64,000 bases of DNA. Source: Bacteroides helcogenes P 36-108. GTDB taxonomy: Bacteria > Bacteroidota > Bacteroidia > Bacteroidales > Bacteroidaceae. Shown one piece after another: positions 16,397 through 25,812 of the stretch; position 1 is the first letter of the stretch; each line of letters opens with the position of its first letter. The position numbers were made by a program, and so were the translations under genes. The stretch spans positions 1,674,001 through 1,738,000 of the forward strand of contig NC_014933.1 of NCBI RefSeq assembly GCF_000186225.1, given 5' to 3'. The notes under the pieces are model-generated. The model did not search any database and was not told the origin of the DNA. It saw nothing but the letters and a program-made list of their open reading frames with translations.

Positions 16397-17260
16397 TTAT
16401 TCAAGCCTCTTTTGCAGGTATTGTACCGATTTCTCGGCATGGTAGGACGAACGAACCAGGGGGGCGCTTTCTACTTGCTTAAAACCTTTGTCAAGCCCTG
16501 ATTGCTTATAAATGGCAAATTGGTCGGGAGTCACATATTCTGCTACCGGATAATGCCTGTGGCTGGGTTGCAGGTATTGTCCGATTGTCAGTATATGGCA
16601 ACCTGCCCGGCGCAGGTCATTCATGAGTTCTTCCACTTCATGGGGCGTTTCACCCAATCCTACCATAATGCCGGACTTTGTTGTAATACCGCTTTCTGCT
16701 ATCTGCCTCAATACCTCAAGGCTGGTATCATATCGGGCGGCGCTGCGCACCAGAGGAGTGATGCGCCGTACAGTTTCCATATTGTGGGAGATGATTTCCG
16801 GTTCTGCATCCGTCACTTGGGCTATGAGTTCTTTTCTGCCTTGAAAGTCGGGTATCAGCACTTCGACTGTGGTGTCCGGATTCACGCGTTTGATTTCCCG
16901 GATGGTGCGTGCCCAGTGCGCTGCGCCCAGATCGGGCAGGTCGTCCCTGTCCACGGAAGTGATGACTGCATGAGAAAGCTTCATCAAAGCTATGGATTCG
17001 GCTACATGCGTCGGCTCGTCAGCGTCCAAAGGCAATGGCTTTCCGGTTTGGGTGTTGCAGAACTTGCAGCAACGGGTACAGATGTCACCGCCAATCATGA
17101 ATGTGGCAGTCCCCTTTCCCCAGCATTCCCCCATATTGGGACAGCGGCCACTGCTGCAAATGGTGTGAAGGCAGTGGGACTCCACGATCCGTTTGGTCTC
17201 AGTATAACGCTCGTTGGCGGCTATGCTTATTTTGAGCCATTCGGGCTTGCGTACTCTCAT
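16397..17260 (-). CDS. lipA: Lipoyl synthase LipA
   Basis: Radical SAM enzyme that inserts two sulfurs into octanoyl groups on the E2 and H proteins. The auxiliary cluster cysteines are C35, C40 and C46 (CSSGRCPNMGEC), the radical SAM cluster cysteines C61, C65 and C68 (CTRCCKFC), and the C-terminal RSSYHA serine ligand is present. 287 residues is the usual length. It starts 15 bases after the DPP IV gene stops, so the two are probably one transcript, together with the Nudix-like membrane protein downstream. lipB is not in the window. Confidence 0.97.
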   Translation of the reverse strand: MRVRKPEWLKISIAANERYTETKRIVESHCLHTICSSGRCPNMGECWGKGTATFMIGGDICTRCCKFCNTQTGKPLPLDADEPTHVAESIALMKLSHAVITSVDRDDLPDLGAAHWARTIREIKRVNPDTTVEVLIPDFQGRKELIAQVTDAEPEIISHNMETVRRITPLVRSAARYDTSLEVLRQIAESGITTKSGIMVGLGETPHEVEELMNDLRRAGCHILTIGQYLQPSHRHYPVAEYVTPDQFAIYKQSGLDKGFKQVESAPLVRSSYHAEKSVQYLQKRLE

Positions 17261-17275
17261 AGTATTTGAATAAGA

Positions 17276-19486
17276 TTAAAGGTTGCTTTTGAAGAAATTG
17301 GTCAACTTTGTATATAGATGCAGGCGGGTATTACCTCCGAAAATACCGTGGTTACGGTTGGTGTATATCTGCATGTCAAACTGCTTTCCGGTCTGCACCA
17401 GATGTTCCGCATATTCGGCGCAGTTCTGGAAGTGTACGTTGTCATCGGCCATGCCGTGCACCAGCAGAAGCTTGCCGTTCAACTTGTCGGCGCGTGCAAA
17501 TGCGGAAGAAGCTTTGTAGCCTTCGGCGTTTTCTTTCGGGGTGCGCATGAAGCGTTCACCGTAGATGGTATCATAGTAATTCCAGTCGGTGACGGCTGCT
17601 ACGGCAGCGCCTGCCTTGAATGCCGGTGTGCCCTCGCTCATGCTCATAATGGTCATATATCCGCCGAAACTCCAGCCCCAGATGCCGATGCGTCCTTTGT
17701 CCACGTAGGGCAGTTTCCCCATATAAAGGGCTGTTTCCACTTGGTCTTTGGCTTCTTTCACTCCTAAGTTGAGATAGGTGCACTTCTCGAATTCGGCGCC
17801 GCGTCCGCCGGTTCCCCGCCCATCCACGCAGACTACAATGTAGCCTTGCGATGCCATATAGGTTTCCCAACTGATGCTGAAGTTATCGAGCACCTGTTGT
17901 GAGCCGGGACCGCTATATTGGTACATCAGTACCGGATATTTCTTGGTGGCCGTGAAATCGGTGGGCTTCATCATCCAGCCGTTCAGCAGAATGCCCTCCG
18001 AAGTACGGAAAGAGAAAAACTCCTTTTGTGGTATGTCATATCCGGAGAGTGTCCGCTTCAGCTTTTCGTTGTTGACAAGCGTAGTGAGTTCTTTTCCAGA
18101 GTTGTCGTTCAGCGTGATGGTTATGGGAGTGTTCAGGCTGGTATAGCGGTTCATGAAATACTTCATATCTGTGCTGAACTGTGCATTGTTGATTCCTGTC
18201 CGGGTCGAAAGCCTTATTTTTTTCCCTTTACGATCCGTTTTATATACGGCTTTGCGCATGGGGCTTTCTTCGTTGCTGGTAAAGTAGAAAGAACCTTCTT
18301 CGGCATCATATCCTAAGAATTCCTTTATCTCATAGTTCCCGGAAGTGATCTGTTTCAGCAGATTGCCTCCCATACTATACCAATACAGATGGTTGTAACC
18401 ACTCTTTTCGCTGACAAAACTGAAATTCTCCGGGTAGAAGACTATATTGTCGAATACATTCTCTTTGATATAAGTGTCACTTTCATCGCGGAGCACCAGT
18501 TTGCAGACTGTGCTGCGGGGATCGGCGAAATAGAGGTCGAAGCGGTTCTGATGGCGGTTCAATGTCATTACAGCCAGTTTGTTCGCATCTTTGGTAAAGC
18601 GTATGCGGGGGATATATCCGTCTGCATCTACGGGGATGCTCAACTTGCGGGTGACTTTGGACTTTATGTCGAAAGTATGAACCGATACTTTGGAATTGGG
18701 CTCTCCGGTTTTGGGGTATTTGTAGGTATATTCTCCCGGATATTTTTCATAAGCTGCAACATGCGGGGCTTCACCTGCGAATACCGGGAAAGAATAAGAG
18801 GGGACATCCGTTTCATCGAAGCGCACAAAAGCCAGCATCTTGCTGTCTGCACTGAATTCCAGGGCACGGTCAAAGGAAAATTCTTCTTCATACACCCAGT
18901 CGGGAATGCCGTTCAGTATGGCATTGCGTTTACCGTCTTCCGTTATCTGGCTTTCACTGTTGCCATATAGCAGTTTCACAAGAAAGATGTTGTTGTCTCT
19001 CACGAAGGCCACCATATTGCCGTCCGGTGAAAATACAGGTACTTGTTGCGGCCCGCCGTCCGAAAGTTTTTCCACTACATTGTTGATTTTGCCGTCCAGG
19101 TTTCGTTTCAGGCTGTAAAGATAGTGTACGGCGGTGTATGAATGACGGTATATAGGCGTGGTTTCCGTTGCGATGAGCAGTTTGCCACCGTCCGGTGAAA
19201 AGGAGTAACTGTCAAAAGTCTTGAAAGGACATTCGCGTGCATTGGTCGCGTCAAACAGCACTTCCACAGGTTTCCCCGTCTTGAAAGAATATTTTATGAC
19301 TTGTGTACCTTCGGCATTCATCTGCGAATAATGTTCACCGTCACCGGGAATGGGAATGACACCGTAGATATTTTCGGGGTGAAATTTACCTGATACGATT
19401 TCTTTCAGTTCGAGGGTCTTGCCACTTTGGGCAAGTCCGACCAATGTGCAAAGGCAGAGAAGGAATGCAATGCTTATCTTTTTCAT
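17276..19486 (-). CDS. Dipeptidyl peptidase IV (S9B)
   Basis: Secreted serine peptidase that removes X-Pro or X-Ala dipeptides from peptide N-termini. A signal peptide (MKKISIAFLLCLCTLVGLAQ) predicts a periplasmic location. The N-terminal eight-bladed propeller (about residues 30-470) carries the S9B glutamate motif region VYEEEFSFDRALEFS. The C-terminal alpha/beta hydrolase has the nucleophile S606 in GWSFGGYM, Asp in HGMADDNVHFQN and His in NRNHGIFGG. 736 residues is typical. It is the first gene of a minus-strand unit with lipA and the Nudix-like protein. Confidence 0.95.
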   Translation of the reverse strand: MKKISIAFLLCLCTLVGLAQSGKTLELKEIVSGKFHPENIYGVIPIPGDGEHYSQMNAEGTQVIKYSFKTGKPVEVLFDATNARECPFKTFDSYSFSPDGGKLLIATETTPIYRHSYTAVHYLYSLKRNLDGKINNVVEKLSDGGPQQVPVFSPDGNMVAFVRDNNIFLVKLLYGNSESQITEDGKRNAILNGIPDWVYEEEFSFDRALEFSADSKMLAFVRFDETDVPSYSFPVFAGEAPHVAAYEKYPGEYTYKYPKTGEPNSKVSVHTFDIKSKVTRKLSIPVDADGYIPRIRFTKDANKLAVMTLNRHQNRFDLYFADPRSTVCKLVLRDESDTYIKENVFDNIVFYPENFSFVSEKSGYNHLYWYSMGGNLLKQITSGNYEIKEFLGYDAEEGSFYFTSNEESPMRKAVYKTDRKGKKIRLSTRTGINNAQFSTDMKYFMNRYTSLNTPITITLNDNSGKELTTLVNNEKLKRTLSGYDIPQKEFFSFRTSEGILLNGWMMKPTDFTATKKYPVLMYQYSGPGSQQVLDNFSISWETYMASQGYIVVCVDGRGTGGRGAEFEKCTYLNLGVKEAKDQVETALYMGKLPYVDKGRIGIWGWSFGGYMTIMSMSEGTPAFKAGAAVAAVTDWNYYDTIYGERFMRTPKENAEGYKASSAFARADKLNGKLLLVHGMADDNVHFQNCAEYAEHLVQTGKQFDMQIYTNRNHGIFGGNTRLHLYTKLTNFFKSNL

Positions 19487-19517
19487 ATATCAGTGAATAA
19501 AATGTTTTTTCTTGGTA

Positions 19518-19525
19518 CAAAGATA
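19518..19525 (-). promoter_or_regulatory. -7 box of the DPP IV promoter
   Basis: TATCTTTG on the minus strand, 31 bases before the start at 19486; no clear -33. Confidence 0.55.
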
Positions 19526-19616
19526 GGTAAAAACTTCTTTTTTCTCCCTATCAGCTCACTGTTTTCTCCGTACCTACTCCCTGTTTTCTCCGTGTCTATA
19601 GAGAGGGAAGATATAA

Positions 19617-19671
19617 GGAGTAGGTAGGGAGTAGGTAAGGAGTAGGTACGGAGCTGGTAGGATGTGGATGG
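19617..19671. repeat. 11-bp tandem repeat (GGAGTAGGTAn)
   Basis: Four units of GGAGTAGGTA plus one variable base at 19617, 19628, 19639 and 19650 (the last GGAGCTGGTAG), then a decayed fifth. An inverted copy, CTCCGTACCTACTCC, sits at 19566-19580, so the region can fold into a long hairpin. It lies between divergent DPP IV and radical SAM genes and codes for nothing evident. Confidence 0.8.
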
Positions 19672-19751
19672 GGAAAGAAGTGAATTCTCCTGTTTTTCGG
19701 TTTTTGGGGTAGAAATCCGTTTTTTAAAGCTTGTAATCTTTTTAAAAAGCT

Positions 19752-19759
19752 TATTTTTG
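19752..19759 (+). promoter_or_regulatory. -7 box of the radical SAM gene
   Basis: TATTTTTG, 23 bases before the start at 19783. A TTG at 19731-19733, 18 bases upstream, may serve as a weak -33. Confidence 0.55.
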
Positions 19760-19782
19760 TCGTCTGTATCAACAACAACAGA

Positions 19783-20709
19783 ATGGACAACATGCCCCTT
19801 TATAATGAGTTTCCTTTATTTTTAAAGCGTTATTTCCCTTACAAAGTACAGAAAATATCGTTGAATGCAGGTTTCACCTGCCCTAACCGGGACGGTAGCA
19901 AGGGATATGGCGGATGCACTTATTGCAACAATCAGACTTTCAATCCTGATTATTGCCGCACGGAGAAGTCCGTCACCCGGCAACTGGAAGAGGGTAAACT
20001 TTTCTTTGCCCGCAAATATCCGGAGATGAAGTATCTTGCCTATTTTCAGGCATATACCAACACGTATGGTGAACTGGAAGATCTGAAGAGAAAATACGAG
20101 GAAGCCCTGTCGGTAGATGGTGTGGTAGGGCTGGTTATCGGGACCCGTCCCGACTGCATGCCCGATGACTTGCTCCGTTATCTGGAAGGGATCAACAAGC
20201 ATACTTTCCTGTTAGTGGAATACGGCATAGAAAGCACCCGTGATGAGACGCTTGTGCGCATTAATCGCGGGCATACTTTCCGGGCCGCCATGGATGCCGT
20301 GGAACGAACGGCTGCTTGCGGCATACTGACGGGCGGACATGTTATTTTGGGATTGCCGGGCGAAACTCACGAAAGTATCGTGACGCAGGCTGAAATTTTA
20401 TCGGATTTGCCGTTGACTACCTTGAAGATGCATCAGTTGCAATTGATACGCGGCACTCGTATGGCTTTGGAATATGCACAGCATCCGGAAGATTTTCATC
20501 TTTTCGGAGTGGATGAATATATCGATCTTGTGATAGATTTTATTGAACACCTGCGTCCCGATCTGGTATTGGAACGTTTTGTGTCGCAGTCGCCCAAAGA
20601 ACTGCTGATTGCACCGGATTGGGGACTGAAAAATTATGAATTCAATCACCGGGTACTAAAAAGAATGAAAGAACTGGGCGCTTATCAAGGCAAGAAATAT
20701 GAAATGTGA
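19783..20709 (+). CDS. TIGR01212-family radical SAM protein (YhcC-like)
   Basis: A 308-residue radical SAM protein. The cluster cysteines are C33, C45 and C48 in CPNRDGSKGYGGCTYC; the wide first spacing is a mark of the TIGR01212/YhcC group. GGHVILGLPGETHES and EYGIESTRDETL are family motifs related to the MiaB/Elp3 type barrel. The reaction is unknown. It is divergent from the DPP IV gene and is followed by a flavodiiron protein that has its own -7 box. Confidence 0.92.
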   Translation: MDNMPLYNEFPLFLKRYFPYKVQKISLNAGFTCPNRDGSKGYGGCTYCNNQTFNPDYCRTEKSVTRQLEEGKLFFARKYPEMKYLAYFQAYTNTYGELEDLKRKYEEALSVDGVVGLVIGTRPDCMPDDLLRYLEGINKHTFLLVEYGIESTRDETLVRINRGHTFRAAMDAVERTAACGILTGGHVILGLPGETHESIVTQAEILSDLPLTTLKMHQLQLIRGTRMALEYAQHPEDFHLFGVDEYIDLVIDFIEHLRPDLVLERFVSQSPKELLIAPDWGLKNYEFNHRVLKRMKELGAYQGKKYEM

Positions 20710-20720
20710 GAAAAAAGAGT

Positions 20721-20728
20721 TATTTTTG
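20721..20728 (+). promoter_or_regulatory. -7 box before the flavodiiron gene
   Basis: TATTTTTG followed by CC, 36 bases before the ATG at 20765; no clear -33. Confidence 0.5.
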
Positions 20729-20764
20729 CCGCAATTAGAATATGGAATCAATCTAAATTAGAAA

Positions 20765-21967
20765 ATGAAAATGAACCCAAAAACAGTGATAAAAGGAAAA
20801 ATCCACTACGTGGGAGTGAATGACCGTAACAAACATCTGTTTGAAGGTATGTGGCCATTGCCTTACGGAGTGTCATACAACTCTTACCTGATAGACGATG
20901 AAACTGTTGCATTGATTGACACGGTTGACATTTGCTATTTTGAAGTATATCTTCGTAAAATTAAAAGCATCATAGGTGAACGGCCTATTCAATATCTGAT
21001 AATTAACCACATGGAACCGGATCATTCCGGGTCCATCCGTCTTATCAAGCAGCATTATCCGGACATAGTCATTGTGGGCAACAAGCAGACATTCGGCATG
21101 ATTGAGGGATTCTATGGCGTGACGGGCGAGCAATATATGGTGAAAGATGAAGATTTTCTGGCATTAGGACACCATAAACTCCGTTTCTATATGACTCCTA
21201 TGGTGCATTGGCCCGAAACGATGATGACTTTTGACGAAACGGAAGGTGTTCTTTTCTCCGGTGACGGTTTTGGCTGTTTCGGCACGCTGGACGGCGGTTT
21301 TCTCGACACCCGCATCAATACGGACAAGTATTGGGACGAGATGGTGCGTTACTACTCCAATATTGTCGGCAAATACGGTTCACCGGTGCAGAAGGCGCTG
21401 GCCAAATTGGGCGGATTGCCCATCTCTGCCATCTGCTCCACACACGGGCCTGTGTGGACGGATAACATTGCCAAAGTAATCGGCATCTACGACCGCCTGA
21501 GCCGCTACGCCGCCGACGAGGGGGTGGTTATCGCATACGGCTCGATGTATGGCAATACGGAACAGATGGCAGAAGCTATCGCTGCCGAGCTTTCTGCGCA
21601 GGGCATCAGGAATATTGTGATGCACAATGTAAGCAAAAGCAACCCTTCTTACATCATAGCCGATATATTCAAGTATCGGGGGCTGATAATCGGAAGCCCC
21701 ACTTATAGCAACCAGATTTATCCGGAAATAGAATCGCTGCTGTCCAAGATATTGGTGCGCGAAGTGAAAGGGCGCTATCTGGGCTATTTCGGCTCATTCT
21801 GCTGGGCAGGTGCGGCTGTGAAGCGTATGGGTGAATTTGCGGAGAAGAGTAAATTCGAGATTGTAGGCGATCCGGTCGAGATGAAACAGGCCATGAAAGA
21901 CATTACTTACACGCAGTGTGAAAATCTGGCGCGCGCCATGGCTGAGCGTCTGAAGAAAGACAGATGA
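20765..21967 (+). CDS. Flavodiiron protein (FprA family)
   Basis: A-type flavoprotein that reduces O2 to water or NO to N2O with electrons from rubredoxin or a similar donor, a protective enzyme of anaerobes. The N-terminal metallo-beta-lactamase domain has the iron ligands in HMEPDHSG (H-x-E-x-D-H), [15 protein letters not shown] and CSTHGPVW. The C-terminal flavodoxin domain begins near residue 255 ([19 protein letters not shown]) and binds FMN. 400 residues is the usual length for the two-domain form without a rubredoxin tail. Confidence 0.95.
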   Translation: MKMNPKTVIKGKIHYVGVNDRNKHLFEGMWPLPYGVSYNSYLIDDETVALIDTVDICYFEVYLRKIKSIIGERPIQYLIINHMEPDHSGSIRLIKQHYPDIVIVGNKQTFGMIEGFYGVTGEQYMVKDEDFLALGHHKLRFYMTPMVHWPETMMTFDETEGVLFSGDGFGCFGTLDGGFLDTRINTDKYWDEMVRYYSNIVGKYGSPVQKALAKLGGLPISAICSTHGPVWTDNIAKVIGIYDRLSRYAADEGVVIAYGSMYGNTEQMAEAIAAELSAQGIRNIVMHNVSKSNPSYIIADIFKYRGLIIGSPTYSNQIYPEIESLLSKILVREVKGRYLGYFGSFCWAGAAVKRMGEFAEKSKFEIVGDPVEMKQAMKDITYTQCENLARAMAERLKKDR

Positions 21968-22013
21968 TAAGAGTTATCCTAATCGATTTATTAACCTGAT
22001 AAAAATAATTGCA

Positions 22014-22826
22014 ATGAGACTAATTATTCAGCCGGATTATCAATCCGTGTCACAATGGGCTGCACATTATGTAGCAGCAAAAATCAAGGCCGCCAATCCT
22101 ACACCGGAGAAACCGTTTGTGCTTGGATGCCCTACCGGTTCTTCTCCTCTGGGCATGTACAAAGGCCTGATTGAACTGAACAAGAAAGGCATCGTGTCTT
22201 TCCGGAATGTGGTTACTTTCAATATGGACGAGTACGTAGGCTTGCCTAAGGAGCATCCCGAAAGCTATTATTCCTTTATGTGGAACAACTTCTTCGGTCA
22301 CATCGACATCAAGCCGGAAAACACCAATATCCTGAACGGCAATGCTGCCGACTTGGATGCTGAATGTGCACGCTATGAGGAAAAGATCAAGTCTTACGGC
22401 GGCATCGACCTTTTCATGGGCGGCATCGGTCCCGACGGGCACATTGCTTTCAATGAGCCGGGTTCTTCCTTGTCTTCGCGCACCCGTCAGAAGACTTTGA
22501 CTACCGATACGATCATTGCCAATTCCCGTTTCTTTGACAACGATGTGAACAAAGTGCCTAAGACTGCCCTGACGGTTGGTGTAGGCACTGTGCTTAGTGC
22601 AAAGGAAGTGATGATTATCGTGAACGGTCATAACAAAGCCCGTGCGCTTTATCAGGCGGTAGAAGGCCCTGTAATGCAGATGTGGACTATCAGTGCCTTG
22701 CAAATGCACGAAAAAGGTATCATCGTTTGTGACGATGCGGCTACTGAAGAGTTGAGAGTAGGTACTTACCGTTATTTCAAGGATATTGAGGCAGATCATT
22801 TGGAACCGGCATCACTATTGAAGTAA
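22014..22826 (+). CDS. nagB: Glucosamine-6-phosphate deaminase
   Basis: Converts glucosamine 6-phosphate to fructose 6-phosphate and ammonia, at the end of N-acetylglucosamine catabolism. Motifs: [13 protein letters not shown] (phosphate loop), FNMDEYVGL with the catalytic Asp, and [17 protein letters not shown] with the catalytic His. 270 residues, complete. It begins 47 bases after the flavodiiron gene with no promoter evident between them, and is followed by a clear terminator. No other nag gene is adjacent. Confidence 0.96.
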   Translation: MRLIIQPDYQSVSQWAAHYVAAKIKAANPTPEKPFVLGCPTGSSPLGMYKGLIELNKKGIVSFRNVVTFNMDEYVGLPKEHPESYYSFMWNNFFGHIDIKPENTNILNGNAADLDAECARYEEKIKSYGGIDLFMGGIGPDGHIAFNEPGSSLSSRTRQKTLTTDTIIANSRFFDNDVNKVPKTALTVGVGTVLSAKEVMIIVNGHNKARALYQAVEGPVMQMWTISALQMHEKGIIVCDDAATEELRVGTYRYFKDIEADHLEPASLLK

Positions 22827-22856
22827 GAGTGTAGATAGAAAATTACTTTATAGGTG

Positions 22857-22928
22857 CGGATTACGCGGAATATCACGGATGAGGCTTTTCGAAGCATTCG
22901 GGTATTCTGTGTAATCCGTTTCTTTTTT
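22857..22928 (+). terminator. Intrinsic terminator after nagB
   Basis: The 16-base arms 22857-22872 (begins CGGATTAC) and 22903-22918 (ends GTAATCCG) pair with two G-U positions, and are followed by TTTCTTTTTTG. It marks the end of the housekeeping block and the left border of the accessory locus. Confidence 0.75.
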
Positions 22929-22975
22929 GTAAACTGAAATTAGCCAAGTGTTTTCGTTTTTTGTGTAATTAGTGT

Positions 22976-22983
22976 TACCTTTG
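22976..22983 (+). promoter_or_regulatory. -7 box of the AAA-ATPase-like gene
   Basis: TACCTTTG, 30 bases before the start at 23014. A TTTTCG at 22951-22956 is a poor candidate -33. Confidence 0.5.
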
Positions 22984-23013
22984 TAGTATTTGTAATCATA
23001 AACAGTAGTAGGT

Positions 23014-24582
23014 ATGGAGCTGAATGGCAGACGTTATCCGATAGGGATACAGAATTTTGAAGAACTTCGCAACCGGAATTGCGTGTATGTCGATAAGACG
23101 GAGTTGGTTTATAAACTGGCCAATACTGATAAGGTCTATTTTTTCAGCCGTCCCCGGCGGTTTGGGAAAAGCCTTCTTGTATCTACTCTTGAGGCTTACT
23201 TTCAGGGAAAGAAAGAACTTTTCAAAGGATTGGCTTTGGAGCGATGGGAAAAGGATTGGGTGGACTATCCGGTATTGCACATTGATTTCAGTCTGACGAA
23301 ATATACTACCTTGTTTGATTTGCAGGAGCAGTTGAACCTTTTTTTGTCCCGTTGGGAGCAACTCTATGGGAAGAACGAACAGGAAGAAACTCCGGCTGCC
23401 CGTTTGCAAGGAATTATACTGCGTGCTTACGAGAAGACCGGCAAGCAGATTGTCGTGCTTATTGACGAGTATGATGCCCCTTTGCTCGACAACAATTCCG
23501 ACGCCACTTTGCAGCAACAACTGCGCAACGAGATGCGTAAGTTTTTCAGTCCTCTCAAAGGATTGGGGCACTATCTTCGCTTCCTTTTCATTACGGGTAT
23601 CAGCAAGTTCAGCCAACTGAGCATTTTCAGCGAACTGAACAACTTGAAGAATATCAGCATGCGAGATGACTTCAGTGCGCTTTGCGGAATTACCGAACAA
23701 GAACTGTTGGCGCAATTGGAACCTGATATCAAGCTGATGGCAGAAGCGAACAATGAAACCTACGAAGAAGCTTGTCTGCACTTGAAGCGGCAGTATGACG
23801 GATATCATTTCAGTAAAGCTTGTGCGGATATTTACAATCCGTTCAGCCTGTTCAATGCTTTTGATGCAAAGGAATATAAAAACTATTGGTTCTCCACCGG
23901 AACTCCTACGTTTCTGATAGACATCCTGAAACGCTCGGATTTCGATGTACGTAGCCTGGAGGGTGTTGAGGCTACCGATGAACAGTTTGATGCACCGACA
24001 GAGCAGATTACGAGTCCTATTCCGGTGCTCTATCAAAGTGGTTATTTGACTATCAAGGGGTATGATCCTACTTTTCAGATTTACCGTTTGGCTTATCCTA
24101 ACGGCGAAGTGCGCAAGGGCTTTATCGAATCGTTGCTTCCTGCATACGTGCATCTTCCGGGGCAGAATAATACTTTCTACGTAGTTTCGTTCATTCGCGA
24201 TTTGTTGAAGGGAGATATTGAAAGTTGTCTGGAACGTACTCGCTCTTTCTTTGCTTCCATTCCCAATGATTTGGAGAACAAGACCGAGAAGCATTATCAG
24301 ACTATCTTTTACCTCTTGTTCCGCTTGATGGGGCAGTATGTGGATGTTGAAGTAAAGAGCGCCATCGGTCGTGCAGATGCTGTGGTGAAGTTGCAGGATG
24401 CCATTTATGTTTTCGAGTTCAAGTATGACGGAACACCCGAAGAGGCTTTGGCGCAGATTGACAGCAAGCAGTATGATATTCCTTATCAAGCAGATGGCAG
24501 GAGGATAGTCAAGGTTGGTGTGAACTTTGACAGTGCCACACGTACGATTGGCGAATGGAAGGTGTCGGGGAATATAAAATAA
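23014..24582 (+). CDS. AAA-ATPase-like protein with PD-(D/E)XK nuclease fold (DUF1703)
   Basis: A 522-residue protein of a family amplified in Bacteroidetes. The N-terminal AAA-ATPase-like domain starts GIQNFEELRNRNCVYVDKT, with a P-loop-like FFSRPRRFGKSLL and Walker B VVLIDEYDAPL. The C-terminal domain has the nuclease-fold signature GRADAVVKLQDAIYVFEFKYDG: D, then E-x-K. Role unknown; mobility-related or defence roles have been guessed for the family. Its last 53 bases are duplicated at 27064-27116, ahead of the winged-helix gene, so this gene was next to that one at some time. Confidence 0.88.
   Translation: MELNGRRYPIGIQNFEELRNRNCVYVDKTELVYKLANTDKVYFFSRPRRFGKSLLVSTLEAYFQGKKELFKGLALERWEKDWVDYPVLHIDFSLTKYTTLFDLQEQLNLFLSRWEQLYGKNEQEETPAARLQGIILRAYEKTGKQIVVLIDEYDAPLLDNNSDATLQQQLRNEMRKFFSPLKGLGHYLRFLFITGISKFSQLSIFSELNNLKNISMRDDFSALCGITEQELLAQLEPDIKLMAEANNETYEEACLHLKRQYDGYHFSKACADIYNPFSLFNAFDAKEYKNYWFSTGTPTFLIDILKRSDFDVRSLEGVEATDEQFDAPTEQITSPIPVLYQSGYLTIKGYDPTFQIYRLAYPNGEVRKGFIESLLPAYVHLPGQNNTFYVVSFIRDLLKGDIESCLERTRSFFASIPNDLENKTEKHYQTIFYLLFRLMGQYVDVEVKSAIGRADAVVKLQDAIYVFEFKYDGTPEEALAQIDSKQYDIPYQADGRRIVKVGVNFDSATRTIGEWKVSGNIK
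24527..24579. repeat. 53-bp repeat, copy 1 (3' end of the AAA-ATPase-like gene)
   Basis: Matches 27064-27116 at 50 of 53 positions (begins TTGACAGTGCCACACG). Copy 1 is part of the intact gene; copy 2 is a detached fragment. Confidence 0.95.
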
Positions 24583-24631
24583 GCGTTGGACAAAGTTTTA
24601 ACGATTACGAGATTATTAATTAAATCCTTGA

Positions 24632-25693
24632 ATGAAAACTTTTATCAGCATATTACTATTGCTCACTTTGCTTGCTGCCTGTACCACTGCAACGCACGAA
24701 AAAGGGCTGACTTATACCGATTTCCCGGAGACGAAAGAATTGTCTGCTTCTGTGCAGCCATTAGATACGGCTCTGTTCCGTTATCCTTTCCGCATCAGGG
24801 TACAAGGAGACAGGGCTATTGTGATGGATTTGCATGGACAAGATTATTATTTCCATCTATTTCATTATCCCGATTTTCGTTATCAGTCTTCTTTTGGCAA
24901 GCGTGGAGATTCTCCCGAAGAGATGGTTTCTGCCGAAAATGTGCGATGGAATGGGAATTCTCTGTGGGCACTCGATGCCAATAAGTCAGAATTAACTCGG
25001 TTTGGGCTTGATTTATCCGGTGACTCGCTGCTTCGTCTGGAAGCAGTGAGCCTGGATAAAGACATACTTCGGGCATTGGATTTTGTGATGTACGATGATT
25101 CCACCTTTATTATTCCCGATTATTCAGGTGATAATCGTCTGTGCTGGGTCAACCGTCAAGGCAAGTTATTGAGGAAGATGGGCGAAATACCGTCCTCCAA
25201 TAAAAATGCTTTGGAGAATGCTCGTCCTGCACTGGCACAGGCATGGCGCAGCTTCATCGATTACAATCCCCGAAATGGAGTATTGGCGGCTGTGACGCAG
25301 CTTGGTGAAGTGCTCGAAGTTTATAACTTGAAAGACAGCACACATGCGGTGTGGATAGGTCCTGGTGGTGAACCGGAGTTTCAAATTTCACAAGGTTACG
25401 GATTGCCTACGGGCATTATGGGCTTCAGCGATGTGCAGGTAACGGACAGTGCCGTCTATGCAGTGTTTCATGGACGCACCTTTAAAGAGATAGCCCAAAG
25501 TGCACAGAAAAGCATTGAACTTCCGGATGGAGGGCAATATATCTATGTGTTTAGTCTGAAGGGTGAGCCATTACGTAAATATGTGTTAGACCATTATGTT
25601 TATGGCATATCGGTGGATGAAGAAAAAGGTATCATTCTTACTACTGATGTGAATAAGGATGAACCGATAATAGAATATAAGTTGAATAAATAG
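24632..25693 (+). CDS. BF3164/TolB-like beta-propeller lipoprotein
   Basis: A 353-residue lipoprotein: signal peptide with lipobox LAAC (C17), then propeller-like repeats such as FHYPDFRYQSSFGKRGDSPEEM, SLWALDANKSELTRFGLDL and YIYVFSLKGEPLRKYVLD, which match the BF3164 family. No acidic run follows C17, so it probably faces the periplasm. Function unknown; a binding role is inferred from the propeller fold. It starts 49 bases after the AAA-ATPase-like gene. A second, almost wholly deleted copy lies at 28594-28774. Directly downstream are the remains of an NVEALA gene. Confidence 0.85.
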   Translation: MKTFISILLLLTLLAACTTATHEKGLTYTDFPETKELSASVQPLDTALFRYPFRIRVQGDRAIVMDLHGQDYYFHLFHYPDFRYQSSFGKRGDSPEEMVSAENVRWNGNSLWALDANKSELTRFGLDLSGDSLLRLEAVSLDKDILRALDFVMYDDSTFIIPDYSGDNRLCWVNRQGKLLRKMGEIPSSNKNALENARPALAQAWRSFIDYNPRNGVLAAVTQLGEVLEVYNLKDSTHAVWIGPGGEPEFQISQGYGLPTGIMGFSDVQVTDSAVYAVFHGRTFKEIAQSAQKSIELPDGGQYIYVFSLKGEPLRKYVLDHYVYGISVDEEKGIILTTDVNKDEPIIEYKLNK

Positions 25694-25790
25694 CAGTAAA
25701 GGAACGGATGGCTAACGTATTGTTGGGTCGTACGGACATAACATCATTATTAACCCCATAAAAACGAATAAAAATGGGCAAGAAACTTTT
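25610..25790. repeat. Propeller-NVEALA cassette repeat, copy A
   Basis: Two blocks match copy B at 28691-28978: 25610-25729 against 28691-28810 (111 of 120 identical) and 25733-25790 against 28921-28978 (57 of 58). Copy B has 110 extra bases between the blocks where copy A has 3, so copy A lost the right arm of a terminator hairpin. Confidence 0.95.
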
Positions 25791-25812
25791 ATTAAATAAT
25801 AAAATTATATGA
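25774..25812 (+). pseudogene. NVEALA gene remnant (first 12 codons)
   Basis: MGKKLLLNNKII then stop. The upstream 58 bases and the first codons (ATGGGCAAGAAACTTTT) equal the start of the intact NVEALA gene at 28962; after that the sequence departs and runs into a TGA that overlaps the ATG of the next propeller gene (ATGA). It is a truncated duplicate, though it might still be translated as a short leader coupled to the next gene. Confidence 0.75.
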
